Shown here: positions 1-6,170 of the stretch, in pieces
How the letters are laid out: the number at the start of each line of letters is the position of its first letter
How positions within the stretch are numbered: position 1 is the first letter of the stretch
Assembly (NCBI GenBank): GCA_028228615.1
Contig: JAOJBS010000041.1
Span: 1-9,568 of the forward strand
Origin: UBA4421 sp028228615
GTDB taxonomy: Bacteria; Pseudomonadota; Gammaproteobacteria; Pseudomonadales; Azotimanducaceae
DNA: 9,568 nucleotides
Direction: 5' to 3'
Translations under genes and position numbers: made by a program
The notes under the pieces: generated by a model
Database searches by the model: none
What the model saw: only the letters and a program-made list of their open reading frames with translations
What the model was told of the DNA's origin: nothing

Positions 1-1
1 T

Positions 2-1120
2 AGACAAATATCTCTCTATTTTCAAATCATTGGCACCCGCCTCGCTAAATCTTTTGCGTTAGCCGCTATCATTTTTTTCACACTGCCAACCAATGCTGAA
101 GAGCAAACTTATCGACTTGAAACTCTGGCTGAAGGCCTGAACTTTCCGTGGAGTGTTGATTTTTTACCCAACGGGGATTTGTTGGTTGCAGAGCTAGAAG
201 GCACGCTCAAGCGAATTAGCAAAGACGGCAGTTCTAGCAACTCTGTTAGCGGAGTGCCAACCGTATATCGTGCCAGCCAAGGCGGGCTGTTCGACGTGCT
301 GCTAGACAAAGATTTCGCAACCAACAGTACCTTGTACCTTTCCTATGCAGAAGGCGATAGCGATGAAAATGGCACCACGGTGGCTCGCGCAACGCTAACC
401 GGCAATGCCCTGATTGATGTAGAAGTCATATTTACCGCTAGTCCGCGCAAGTATGCGCCCCTGCACTACGGTGGCCGCATGGCCTTCACCAGCGATGACT
501 TGTTATTAATCACCACAGGTGACGGCTTCGACTTCAGAGAACACGCCCAAGACCTCAATTCGCACTTAGGCAAAACCATCCGCATTAACAAAGATGGCAG
601 CCCTGCCCAAGACAACCCGTTCCCAGAAGCACCAAAAGTTTGGACCTACGGCCATCGCAACCCTCAGGGTTTGGCTATTGCCCTAGATGGCACCGTATAC
701 CTGAACGAACATGGACCAAAAGGCGGTGACGAACTGAACGTCATTACCAAAGCCAACAACTATGGTTGGCCCGCTATCACTTACGGCATGGACTATAACG
801 GGGCCTATGTTTCGCCGGTCACAGAGTATCCGGGTATGCAACAACCCCAGCATGTTTGGACGCCTTCTATCGGACCTTCGGGCATGGCATTTTATGAGGG
901 GAACAAATTTCCCAAGTGGCAAAACAGTTTGTTCGTAGGCGCATTGGTGAATAAGGAAGTACGCCGCTTGACCGTCGAGAACCAGCAAGTCACCGCAGAG
1001 GAGACAATGTTTGCAGAGTTAGATGCTAGAATACGTGACATTCGGGTGGGCCCAGATGGGTTGCTGTATATCGTTACCGACGGTGACCCAGGCACAGTGA
1101 TCAAAGTTCACCCAGAGTAG
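2..1120 (+). CDS. PQQ-dependent aldose sugar dehydrogenase, YliI/Asd type, 5' end cut by window
   Basis: This is a periplasmic soluble quinoprotein that oxidises aldose sugars with PQQ and passes electrons to the respiratory chain (family knowledge: glucose/sorbosone dehydrogenase fold, E. coli YliI/Asd). The frame is open from base 2 to the stop at 1118-1120 and gives 372 visible residues, close to the whole length of YliI, so only a few N-terminal codons are missing. No ATG, GTG or TTG occurs in frame before the TTG at 179, but the upstream codons encode a typical signal peptide (hydrophobic run at about residues 14-28, then Ala-like cleavage near residue 32) and the conserved LNFPW start of the propeller. 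The TTG at 179 is therefore not the start. Motifs by visible residue: HYGGR at 155-159 (His as catalytic base), YGHRNPQG at 216-223 (Arg-Asn PQQ contacts), NEHGPKGGDELN at 235-246, NYGWP, and RIRD at 343-346. Cofactor use is inferred from these residues. Confidence 0.9.
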   Translation, partial: RQISLYFQIIGTRLAKSFALAAIIFFTLPTNAEEQTYRLETLAEGLNFPWSVDFLPNGDLLVAELEGTLKRISKDGSSSNSVSGVPTVYRASQGGLFDVLLDKDFATNSTLYLSYAEGDSDENGTTVARATLTGNALIDVEVIFTASPRKYAPLHYGGRMAFTSDDLLLITTGDGFDFREHAQDLNSHLGKTIRINKDGSPAQDNPFPEAPKVWTYGHRNPQGLAIALDGTVYLNEHGPKGGDELNVITKANNYGWPAITYGMDYNGAYVSPVTEYPGMQQPQHVWTPSIGPSGMAFYEGNKFPKWQNSLFVGALVNKEVRRLTVENQQVTAEETMFAELDARIRDIRVGPDGLLYIVTDGDPGTVIKVHPE

Positions 1121-1145
1121 GCATTGCGCACACCAGTCCATTGCC

Positions 1146-1172
1146 GGGCCTTAGTTGTCTGACTAAGGCTTT
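1146..1172 (+). terminator. Candidate weak terminator after the sugar dehydrogenase gene
   Basis: GCCTTAGT (1148-1155) and ACTAAGGC (1162-1169) form a perfect 8-bp stem with a 6-base loop, extendable by G-U pairs at the base. It lies 27 bases past the dehydrogenase stop. Only three T residues follow before a C, so it would be a weak intrinsic terminator at best. The opposite strand has no T run, so it is not an obvious terminator for the converging permease gene. Confidence 0.4.
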
Positions 1173-1283
1173 CAAACCTTCACTCAGCACAGCACCTTCG
1201 CCTAAACTTTTGGAGTAGACCTTTAGCTTAGGCCCTCCTTCCTAATAGGCTTTGCGGCTTTTTCTAAAATCTAATGCGATCTA

Positions 1284-2627
1284 TTACGATCTAAAAATCT
1301 CCTCATCCGTTGTTAGCACATCCAAATCTATCCCCTTACTGGCAAGGTAACGCTTGCGCAGTGGATAGTAGGCAACAGCAATGGCTATCGATAGCATCAA
1401 TACAACAATGACTGTGGTGGATAAATCCTGGGCCAGGAAGTACACGCCGACCACGCTAGCGAATTCTGAAAACAAAAACAGCGCCCACATCCAACCTTGA
1501 CTGAGCTGAAATACCGACTGCTTATAAGCTTCGGGATATTTCTTAGGAATTTGGGTGACGACCCAAAATACTATGAACGCTGGGAAACTCGCAGAAATAG
1601 TGGCGGCTCTGGCGATGTCCCCGATATCTAGGCCAAAAATCAGCGGCATTGCGCCCACCGCCAACATACCGAGAATGATCACATAAGGTGCGCCATAGCG
1701 ATTTAAAACCCCTACCCACTCCGGCAGCAACTTGTCCCAACTGGCGACCATAAATGACCTCGGCAATTGAATGAACTGCGAATTCAAAGTTGTGCAGATA
1801 GCCAGCCCCGCGCCCGCAATCAAAAAATACGTCATCGCCCAGCCCGGCAAAAACGCACGTCCAGCAACTGTCAGCGGTTGATTAATCATTTCCTGCCACG
1901 GGATGACACCCACACTGGCCAAAGCAACAAACCCGTAGATCACCACAACGGCGAGTGTTGCGGAAATCATAACCACAACAACCGTACGCCGCGGATTCAT
2001 CATCTCACCGCTGAGACCCACCACAAGGTAGGCGCCGCCTGTAGCGAACTTAAGCAGAAAAACCGCAGTAATAAACCCAACAATACCCTTGGGGAACATA
2101 GGCGTAAGCAACGCAGTATCAAGCTGAGGAATGGCAAACCCTGCGTAGACAGCCAAAGCAGACATGAGAAGGAGCACCAAGAACATCTGCACTTTAGAGG
2201 CCAATTGCAGTCCAAACAGATTCGCACAACCCAGTACAACAATGATCAGCAAACCCCATTGGTTAACTGACAACGCAGGGAATAACGGATTTAGATAAAG
2301 ACCAAAAGAACTGCCAAACAGACTGAGCGAAATAGTTGCTAGTAGAATGAGCAGCAGCACAATAGAGCCTAGCCAACCGCCGCCGACTCTAGAAGACCAA
2401 GTGTAATAAGCGCCCGTAGCAGGGAGCGAAGTACCCGCGATCATAATGGGTATGGAAACAACCAGAACAAGAATGCCGGCGAAGAAATAGGCAAGGATCA
2501 CGGAGGGCCCTGTCATGCCAATAGCGATACCGGTAAGGGCCACAACCCCAGCCCCGATGATCTGGCCAACAGCGATAAAGAACACATCCCAAAATCCGAG
2601 TACTCGGCGAAGTTTATTCGTCTGCAA
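1284..2627 (-). CDS. APC-superfamily amino acid permease
   Basis: This is an inner-membrane secondary transporter of the amino acid-polyamine-organocation superfamily, expected to move an amino acid or amine with H+ or by exchange. The substrate cannot be read from the sequence. The protein is almost entirely hydrophobic, with about twelve helices. Counting from the upstream GTG, these lie near residues 18-40, 46-67, 90-112, 128-146, 150-171, 186-206, 220-246, 267-289, 316-336, 344-366, 382-403 and 407-426. The broken first helix carries the family's glycine motif GQIIGAG (25-31), where substrate backbone atoms bind. I prefer the TTG start at 2627 (447 residues, beginning MQTNKLRRVLGFWDV), because GAGGG at 2637-2633 sits 5 bases upstream. 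The GTG at 2639 (451 residues) follows an in-frame stop closely and has no Shine-Dalgarno. The gene converges on the sugar dehydrogenase and is divergent from the LURP-one gene, so it is probably transcribed alone. Family is certain; substrate is unknown. Confidence 0.9.
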   Translation of the reverse strand: MQTNKLRRVLGFWDVFFIAVGQIIGAGVVALTGIAIGMTGPSVILAYFFAGILVLVVSIPIMIAGTSLPATGAYYTWSSRVGGGWLGSIVLLLILLATISLSLFGSSFGLYLNPLFPALSVNQWGLLIIVVLGCANLFGLQLASKVQMFLVLLLMSALAVYAGFAIPQLDTALLTPMFPKGIVGFITAVFLLKFATGGAYLVVGLSGEMMNPRRTVVVVMISATLAVVVIYGFVALASVGVIPWQEMINQPLTVAGRAFLPGWAMTYFLIAGAGLAICTTLNSQFIQLPRSFMVASWDKLLPEWVGVLNRYGAPYVIILGMLAVGAMPLIFGLDIGDIARAATISASFPAFIVFWVVTQIPKKYPEAYKQSVFQLSQGWMWALFLFSEFASVVGVYFLAQDLSTTVIVVLMLSIAIAVAYYPLRKRYLASKGIDLDVLTTDEEIFRS

Positions 2628-2639
2628 AACTGCCCTCAC

Positions 2640-2934
2640 TGAATATGTAAATCATGCCGCCAACCAGATCACGCCAAAAAATAAACGGTCACTACGTTCA
2701 CTTGTGAGCCATCCTAGCGGAAACACAAGCCACCTGAACATCGCAAATTTAGGCGCGACATCGACTATGAGATTCTAAAAACATATCGCCCCAAAAATCA
2801 TAAAACCTCAGTGCTGATCGTCGACTAAATAGTCCCGTTTATCTTGAAGGGTGAAAAATTCGATTAAATACAAGCATTGTGCAAAAGAAACGCCAGTATT
2901 GATGGATAACCAATTGAAAAAATAGGAGGCGATT
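2640..2934. other. Divergent intergenic spacer between permease and LURP-one gene
   Basis: These ~295 AT-rich bases must hold the promoters of both divergent genes. I see no convincing coding frame; short open frames on either strand are only run-ons from the flanking genes. Two small perfect dyads are visible: TCACTTGTGA (2698-2707), about 70 bases before the permease start, and GACTA-AA-TAGTC (2823-2834), about 100 bases before the LURP-one start. Either could be an operator, but both are short enough to arise by chance. A possible -35-like TTGAAG near 2840 is followed by an AT-rich stretch, but the spacing to a -10 is poor, so I do not call a promoter. Confidence 0.4.
2924..2929 (+). promoter_or_regulatory. 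Strong Shine-Dalgarno AGGAGG
   Basis: A full AGGAGG lies 5 bases before the ATG at 2935 and fixes the start of the LURP-one protein. It is the best ribosome binding site in the window; most other genes here have weak ones. This suggests efficient translation of that small protein. Confidence 0.85.
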
Positions 2935-3423
2935 ATGCTATTTCGAGTGAATGAAAAAATTTTGAGTCTAAACGACAACTTTACGATCACTGATGGTCAG
3001 GGCACGCCAAAATATATTATCAATGGCCGAACTTTTTCCTTGGCCGACAAACTCTCTTTCCAAAATTCTCAAGGCGAAGAATTAGCGTTTATTCAACAAA
3101 AATTACTTTCATTCAAATCTAAATATCAGATATTCGTTAAAGGCGAGTTATTTGCGGAGGTTGTAGAAGAGCTTAGTTGGTTTAAAGAAAATTATAAGTT
3201 AGATGTTCCGGGCCCCAATGACTACGAAATTACAGGCTCATTCTTGGGCCACGAATATATTTTCACTCGATCCGGCAGACAAGTTGCGTCTGTGCAAAAA
3301 AATCCATGGCCTTGGCACGAAGACTATTGTGTAGAGATTGTTGACGGCGAAGATGAAGTTGCAATTTTGTGTACCTGCATCGTAATTGATCAAATCCATA
3401 AATTCGCACAGCAGGTTCAATAA
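2935..3423 (+). CDS. LURP-one-related (LOR/YxjI, Tubby-like fold) protein
   Basis: This 162-residue protein matches the LURP-one-related family (PF04525; plant LURP1, Bacillus YxjI), judged from its pattern. It opens with a short strand ending in a basic residue (MLFRVNEKILSL), then FTITD-x-x-G, then an Ile-Asn-Gly-Arg-Thr segment and a repeated beta-strand rhythm (LAFIQQKLLSFKSKYQIF, ELFAEVV), and later YEITGSFLGHEYIF and GRQVASV. The family folds as a 12-stranded beta-barrel round a central helix, like Tubby and phospholipid scramblase. Here the central helix would be near the C-terminus (about residues 143-160), and the whole single domain fills the protein. No signal peptide or membrane helix is seen, so it is likely cytoplasmic. 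Bacterial members have no established biochemical role, so none is assigned. It stands alone between two spacers, with a strong AGGAGG and a tandem repeat just after its stop. Confidence 0.8.
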   Translation: MLFRVNEKILSLNDNFTITDGQGTPKYIINGRTFSLADKLSFQNSQGEELAFIQQKLLSFKSKYQIFVKGELFAEVVEELSWFKENYKLDVPGPNDYEITGSFLGHEYIFTRSGRQVASVQKNPWPWHEDYCVEIVDGEDEVAILCTCIVIDQIHKFAQQVQ

Positions 3424-3437
3424 CTCAGTGCATGGAT

Positions 3438-3469
3438 CAATGTAATGATGTACCAATGTACTGATCTAC
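3438..3469. repeat. 16-bp tandem duplication downstream of the LURP-one gene
   Basis: CAATGTAATGATGTAC (3438-3453) is followed immediately by CAATGTACTGATCTAC (3454-3469), with 14 of 16 bases identical. It begins 15 bases after the LURP-one stop and lies about 95 bases before the GyrI-like start. It may be a simple slippage duplication or a double protein-binding site; the sequence alone does not decide. Confidence 0.75.
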
Positions 3470-3510
3470 TAAAGTGCACTAGAAGCGCTGCACACCAGAT
3501 GCATACACTC

Positions 3511-3528
3511 AAACCTACAAAACCTACA
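3511..3528. repeat. 9-bp perfect tandem repeat upstream of the GyrI-like gene
   Basis: AAACCTACA occurs twice in direct succession (3511-3519 and 3520-3528), ending 36 bases before the GTG start of the GyrI-like gene. This is a typical distance for promoter or operator elements. No clear -35/-10 pair is seen around it. Confidence 0.6.
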
Positions 3529-3564
3529 AATAACCAAGAGCAAATCTCTTAACAGTTATCCACC

Positions 3565-4413
3565 GTGCAAAAAATTGATTACAAAAAACAACTGAAAGAA
3601 CTCTACCGCCCTTCTGCCAAGCGCATTGACATAGTGAATGTGCCTAAGATGAATTTCTTAATGGTAGAGGGCACCGGCATACCCGGCAGCGGGGAATATA
3701 CTTCGGCTGTAGAAGCATTGTACTCGGTGGCCTATACATTGAAGTTTATGATAAAAAAACGAGAAGGCGGCGTTGATTACGGCGTAATGCCGTTAGAGGG
3801 TTTGTGGTGGGCCGAGGATATGACTGATTTTGTGAACGACAATAAATCAAACTGGATCTGGACCATGATGATTATGCAGCCAGAGCTGATTACTAAAACA
3901 TTAGCTAAAACGGCAATTAAACAGGTTGCGGAGAAAAAGCTGTTACCCGCGTTGGCGAAAATTAAATTTGAGTCTTTCAGTGAGGGTAGGTGCGCTCAAA
4001 CCCTACACATTGGCCCGTTCTCTAAAGAAGGCCCGACTATAGAGTGCGTCCACGCACACATTTGGCAAAATAGCGCAAAACTCGCTGGCAAGCATCATGA
4101 GATTTACCTAACGGATATTCGTCGTGCTACGCTAAAATTGGAAAACAATTATCCGGCAACCAATGGCTTAATTCGGCGGCCCAGTTTACAGCACACTCTT
4201 TCACCATTGCTTTGGGGTTTGGGGTGTTGGCTTACGCCGATTGCACAACCGTCGTGGGTCTTTGCCACTTTTCCTTTGCCTTTTTTCAACATCTTCTTGC
4301 AGGCGTCTCATTGTCCACCAGCCACGCCAATGTTAATCAGACACTCAGCACAACTTTACCAACGGTGCCATTGCCAGCCATCAAGGTGTGAGCCGCTTGC
4401 ATTTCTTGTATAG
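3565..4413 (+). CDS. GyrI-like small-molecule-binding domain protein, C-terminus frame-broken
   Basis: The first 192 residues are a stand-alone GyrI-like ligand-binding domain (PF06445/COG4832 type). They show KIDYKKQLKELYRPSAK at the N-terminus, then VPKMNFLMVEGTG, GLWWAEDM (79-86), WIWTMMIMQPELIT (97-110), LHIGPFSKEGPTI and GKHHEIYLTDIRRAT (175-189). The GTG at 3565 is the first possible start after an in-frame TAA at 3550-3552 and gives the usual N-terminus; no good Shine-Dalgarno is visible. Family members end about 10-15 residues after the HHEIYL motif. Here the open frame instead runs on for 90 residues with a tail unlike the family. Its last part (4337-4413) lies antisense to the end of the quinone oxidoreductase gene. 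Shifting frame at 4141 restores KTIIRQPMA and a TAA at 4169-4171, a 201-residue protein of normal length. The likely true end is therefore 4171. Such domains bind drugs or other small hydrophobic ligands; the ligand here is unknown. Confidence 0.8.
   Translation: MQKIDYKKQLKELYRPSAKRIDIVNVPKMNFLMVEGTGIPGSGEYTSAVEALYSVAYTLKFMIKKREGGVDYGVMPLEGLWWAEDMTDFVNDNKSNWIWTMMIMQPELITKTLAKTAIKQVAEKKLLPALAKIKFESFSEGRCAQTLHIGPFSKEGPTIECVHAHIWQNSAKLAGKHHEIYLTDIRRATLKLENNYPATNGLIRRPSLQHTLSPLLWGLGCWLTPIAQPSWVFATFPLPFFNIFLQASHCPPATPMLIRHSAQLYQRCHCQPSRCEPLAFLV
4122..4171 (+). other. Frame break and cryptic native C-terminus of the GyrI-like gene
   Basis: After the TTG codon at 4138-4140, dropping one base (G at 4141) gives AAA ACA ATT ATC CGG CAA and onward, i.e. 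KTIIRQPMA, then TAA at 4169-4171. This matches the family's usual ending of the form EK(L/W)KTIxRQP. The same result would come from a loss of two bases slightly upstream, where the expected Pro-Glu codons between 4127 and 4137 are missing. No classic slippery heptamer is present, so a mutation or sequencing error fits better than programmed frameshifting. Confidence 0.75.
4201..4311 (-). CDS. Possible 36-residue basic peptide downstream of the quinone oxidoreductase
   Basis: On the minus strand, an ATG at 4311 opens a 36-codon frame ending with TGA at 4201-4203. It sits 25 bases past the quinone oxidoreductase stop on the same strand and fills most of the gap before the GyrI-like gene's probable native end. 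The product is strongly basic and hydrophilic, starting MRRLQEDVEKRQRKSGKDPR and ending in a Pro/Thr/Gln-rich tail with a terminal Trp; it has one Cys. A GGTGG lies close before the ATG, at less than the ideal distance. I do not recognise a family. It looks more protein-like than the antisense tail of the GyrI frame over the same bases, but a chance frame of this length is common. Confidence 0.3.
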   Translation of the reverse strand: MRRLQEDVEKRQRKSGKDPRRLCNRRKPTPQTPKQW

Positions 4414-5314
4414 GAAATTGGGCGTCAATGATTGGGCGTATGTCACCCGTCGCTATTTTCGGCCAAACGTCTTTTAACAGCCCCTGCATAACAGCGGTTT
4501 TTTCTGCGATGGGTCGCGCGCGTAGCGTAGAGCCAATGACTCGGGTGCGCTTCATCATCAACATAGCTAGATTAATTTCTGACTGTATACCACTCATCAA
4601 ACCGATGAGTACCAAGCGTCCGCCTAACCCTAATACCGTTAGATTGTCGCCGAGGTACTGAGCACCAACGGGATCTAGGATCATATCCACACCACTTTGC
4701 CCAGCCCACTCTTGAGCCTTGGCTAAGAATGATCCGTCATGCCGGATAGAGCCACCTTCAGCACCGAGAGCCACGCACTGAGCAAGTTTGTCCTCGCTGC
4801 CCACAGTGACGAAACTTGGGTTATTGGTGTGTTTAAGCATTTGGATTGCAGCAGTTCCTACGCCACTGGCGCCGGCATGCAAAATAACGCGTTCGCCGTC
4901 TTGCAAAGCACCTTCCATGTACAGGTTCAAATATGCGGTGGCGAACACTTCTGGTAACGCGGTGGCTTGAACAAAGTTAAGACCGCTGGGAATAGGTAAC
5001 ACCTGCCCTGCTGGCACCACCACTTGCTCGGCATATCCGCCGCCTGCTAACAGCGCACATACGCCATCCCCTAACTGGAAACCGTCAACACCCGCTCCTA
5101 GCTCTACTACTTCACCAGCACATTCTAACCCCATGATCTCACTGGCACCTGGAGGAGGCGCGTAGCCGCCGGCCCTCTGCATTAAGTCCGCGCGATTAAT
5201 TGCCGTGGCTTTTACCTGAATGCGAATTTCGCCGGGTCCACATTCGGGGGCTGCGTAATCGGCCCAAACCAACCCTTCACCGTCTACTTGTATCGCCTTC
5301 ATATTATTCCCCAT
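4337..5314 (-). CDS. NAD(P)H-quinone oxidoreductase, PIG3/QOR family
   Basis: This is a cytoplasmic zinc-free medium-chain dehydrogenase/reductase of 325 residues, the usual length. It is expected to reduce quinones or activated double bonds with NADPH. The N-terminal GroES-like domain shows MKAIQVDGEG, TAINRADLMQRAGGY (37-51), MGLECAGEV (61-69) and LGDGVCALLAGGGYAEQ (81-97). The cofactor fold carries HAGASGVGTAAIQ (146-158), the family's AxxGVG nucleotide-binding turn. GSTLRARP (261-268) and the GKVVL end (319-323) point to the PIG3 subgroup. The cysteine/histidine ligands of catalytic and structural zinc in alcohol dehydrogenases are absent. The ATG at 5314 has GAGGG 7 bases upstream. The ATG at 5302 also has GGGGA 5 bases upstream and gives the commoner MKAI start, so either may be used. 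It follows hisF by 76 bases on the same strand, with no clear terminator between, so read-through from hisHF is possible. Physiological substrate is unknown. Confidence 0.92.
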   Translation of the reverse strand: MGNNMKAIQVDGEGLVWADYAAPECGPGEIRIQVKATAINRADLMQRAGGYAPPPGASEIMGLECAGEVVELGAGVDGFQLGDGVCALLAGGGYAEQVVVPAGQVLPIPSGLNFVQATALPEVFATAYLNLYMEGALQDGERVILHAGASGVGTAAIQMLKHTNNPSFVTVGSEDKLAQCVALGAEGGSIRHDGSFLAKAQEWAGQSGVDMILDPVGAQYLGDNLTVLGLGGRLVLIGLMSGIQSEINLAMLMMKRTRVIGSTLRARPIAEKTAVMQGLLKDVWPKIATGDIRPIIDAQFPIQEMQAAHTLMAGNGTVGKVVLSV

Positions 5315-5390
5315 CAGGTAACCCTCTATAAATTCTCAGCTTATTTGCCAGCTTGCTATAAACTTTCTGCTGCTTCACATGCACCCCGCA

Positions 5391-6170
5391 CTACCAAGAC
5401 ATACGTATTTTCAAACCTTGATCGTGTAAGTAACCCTTAAGCTCGCTCACTTTGTAATCACCGTAGTGCACCATAGACGCGACCAGCGCGGCATCTGCAT
5501 GTCCTTCGGTTAACACTTCGTATAAATGTTCTGGTAGACCTGCGCCACCTGACGCAATAACGGGTATACGCACAGCTTGAGCGATCATTGCGGTTAGCTC
5601 AATTTCGTAACCGTCTTTAGTACCGTCGGCATCAATAGAATTAATCACCAGCTCGCCAGCACCGCGCTTCTCACCGTCTAAGGCCCAAACAAGGGCATCT
5701 AACCCCATTGGTGAGCGGCCGCCGTTAATGACAATTTCGTAACCGCTGGGTATATCGCTAGATTTAGCGACTTTGCGGATATCCATAGACAACACAACAT
5801 TTTGGTTACCAATGGCCGAGGCGCACTCGTCAATCAACTCGGGACGCTTTACCGCAGCTGAGTTGACGTTGATTTTTTCTGCACCTGCCAAACGTAAATC
5901 GGTAGCGTCGCTGACGCTGCGAATACCGCCACCCACGGACAACGGAATGAATACTTGGCTTGCAACGGACTCAACCACATCAAGCATGATATTGCGCTTA
6001 TCGCTTGAGGCGGTGATGTCATAAAAAACTAACTCATCCAAGCCATCAATATAGTACTCATGGGCTTTCTCTACTGGGTCACCAATATTCTGCGTGTTTA
6101 CAAATTTAACACTCTTGGCTAGGTGCCCATCTCTTACATCCAAACAGGCGATAACACGTTTGCTTAACAT
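5391..6170 (-). CDS. hisF: Imidazole glycerol phosphate synthase cyclase subunit HisF
   Basis: HisF is the cyclase half of IGP synthase. It joins ammonia made by HisH to PRFAR, giving imidazole glycerol phosphate and AICAR in histidine biosynthesis. The 259-residue (beta/alpha)8 barrel carries CLDVRDG with the catalytic Asp11 and Lys19, YDITASS (50-56), SVGGGIRS, SMDIRK with the catalytic Asp130, SIDADGTKDGYE (179-190) and IASGGAG (205-211). I start it at the ATG at 6170, which gives the family's MLSKRVIACLDV. The GTG four codons upstream fits less well. The ATG overlaps the hisH stop (ATGTTAA), suggesting coupled translation. The sequence has KSVKFVNTQNIGDPVEKA and PSGYEIVINGGRSPMGLDAL in place of the common KGVxF and THGGRKPTGID forms. 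This is a sub-branch I associate more with delta-type or accessory HisF proteins than with the enterobacterial one. No hisA lies between hisH and hisF. Function is near certain; whether it is the cell's only HisF is not visible. Confidence 0.95.
   Translation of the reverse strand: MLSKRVIACLDVRDGHLAKSVKFVNTQNIGDPVEKAHEYYIDGLDELVFYDITASSDKRNIMLDVVESVASQVFIPLSVGGGIRSVSDATDLRLAGAEKINVNSAAVKRPELIDECASAIGNQNVVLSMDIRKVAKSSDIPSGYEIVINGGRSPMGLDALVWALDGEKRGAGELVINSIDADGTKDGYEIELTAMIAQAVRIPVIASGGAGLPEHLYEVLTEGHADAALVASMVHYGDYKVSELKGYLHDQGLKIRMSW

Noticed and set aside
1220..1265. Possible terminator for the permease near the GGCTTTGCGGCTTTTT stretch
   Set aside because: The TTAGG/CCTAA arms are only 5 bp, and the T run is on the plus strand, facing the wrong way for a minus-strand gene.
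1767..2270. 167-codon open frame antisense to the permease
   Set aside because: The translation is His/Asn/Arg/Gln-rich, as expected from reading opposite a hydrophobic membrane protein. It has no ribosome site and the sense frame is clearly coding.
2808..2990. 60-codon minus-strand frame overlapping the start of the LURP-one gene
   Set aside because: It runs through the strong AGGAGG and the LURP-one coding start, with no ribosome site or recognisable motif of its own.
3556..3564. TTATCCACC resembling a DnaA box
   Set aside because: It matches 8 of 9 consensus bases, but it is single, with no cluster of boxes, no AT-rich unwinding region and no dnaA/dnaN/gidA neighbours, so it does not indicate an origin.
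4172..4413. The last 80 codons of the 282-residue GyrI-like frame as a genuine second domain
   Set aside because: The residues look random (Trp/Pro/Leu-rich, no motif), they overlap the end of the quinone oxidoreductase antisense, and the family C-terminus is recovered in another frame.
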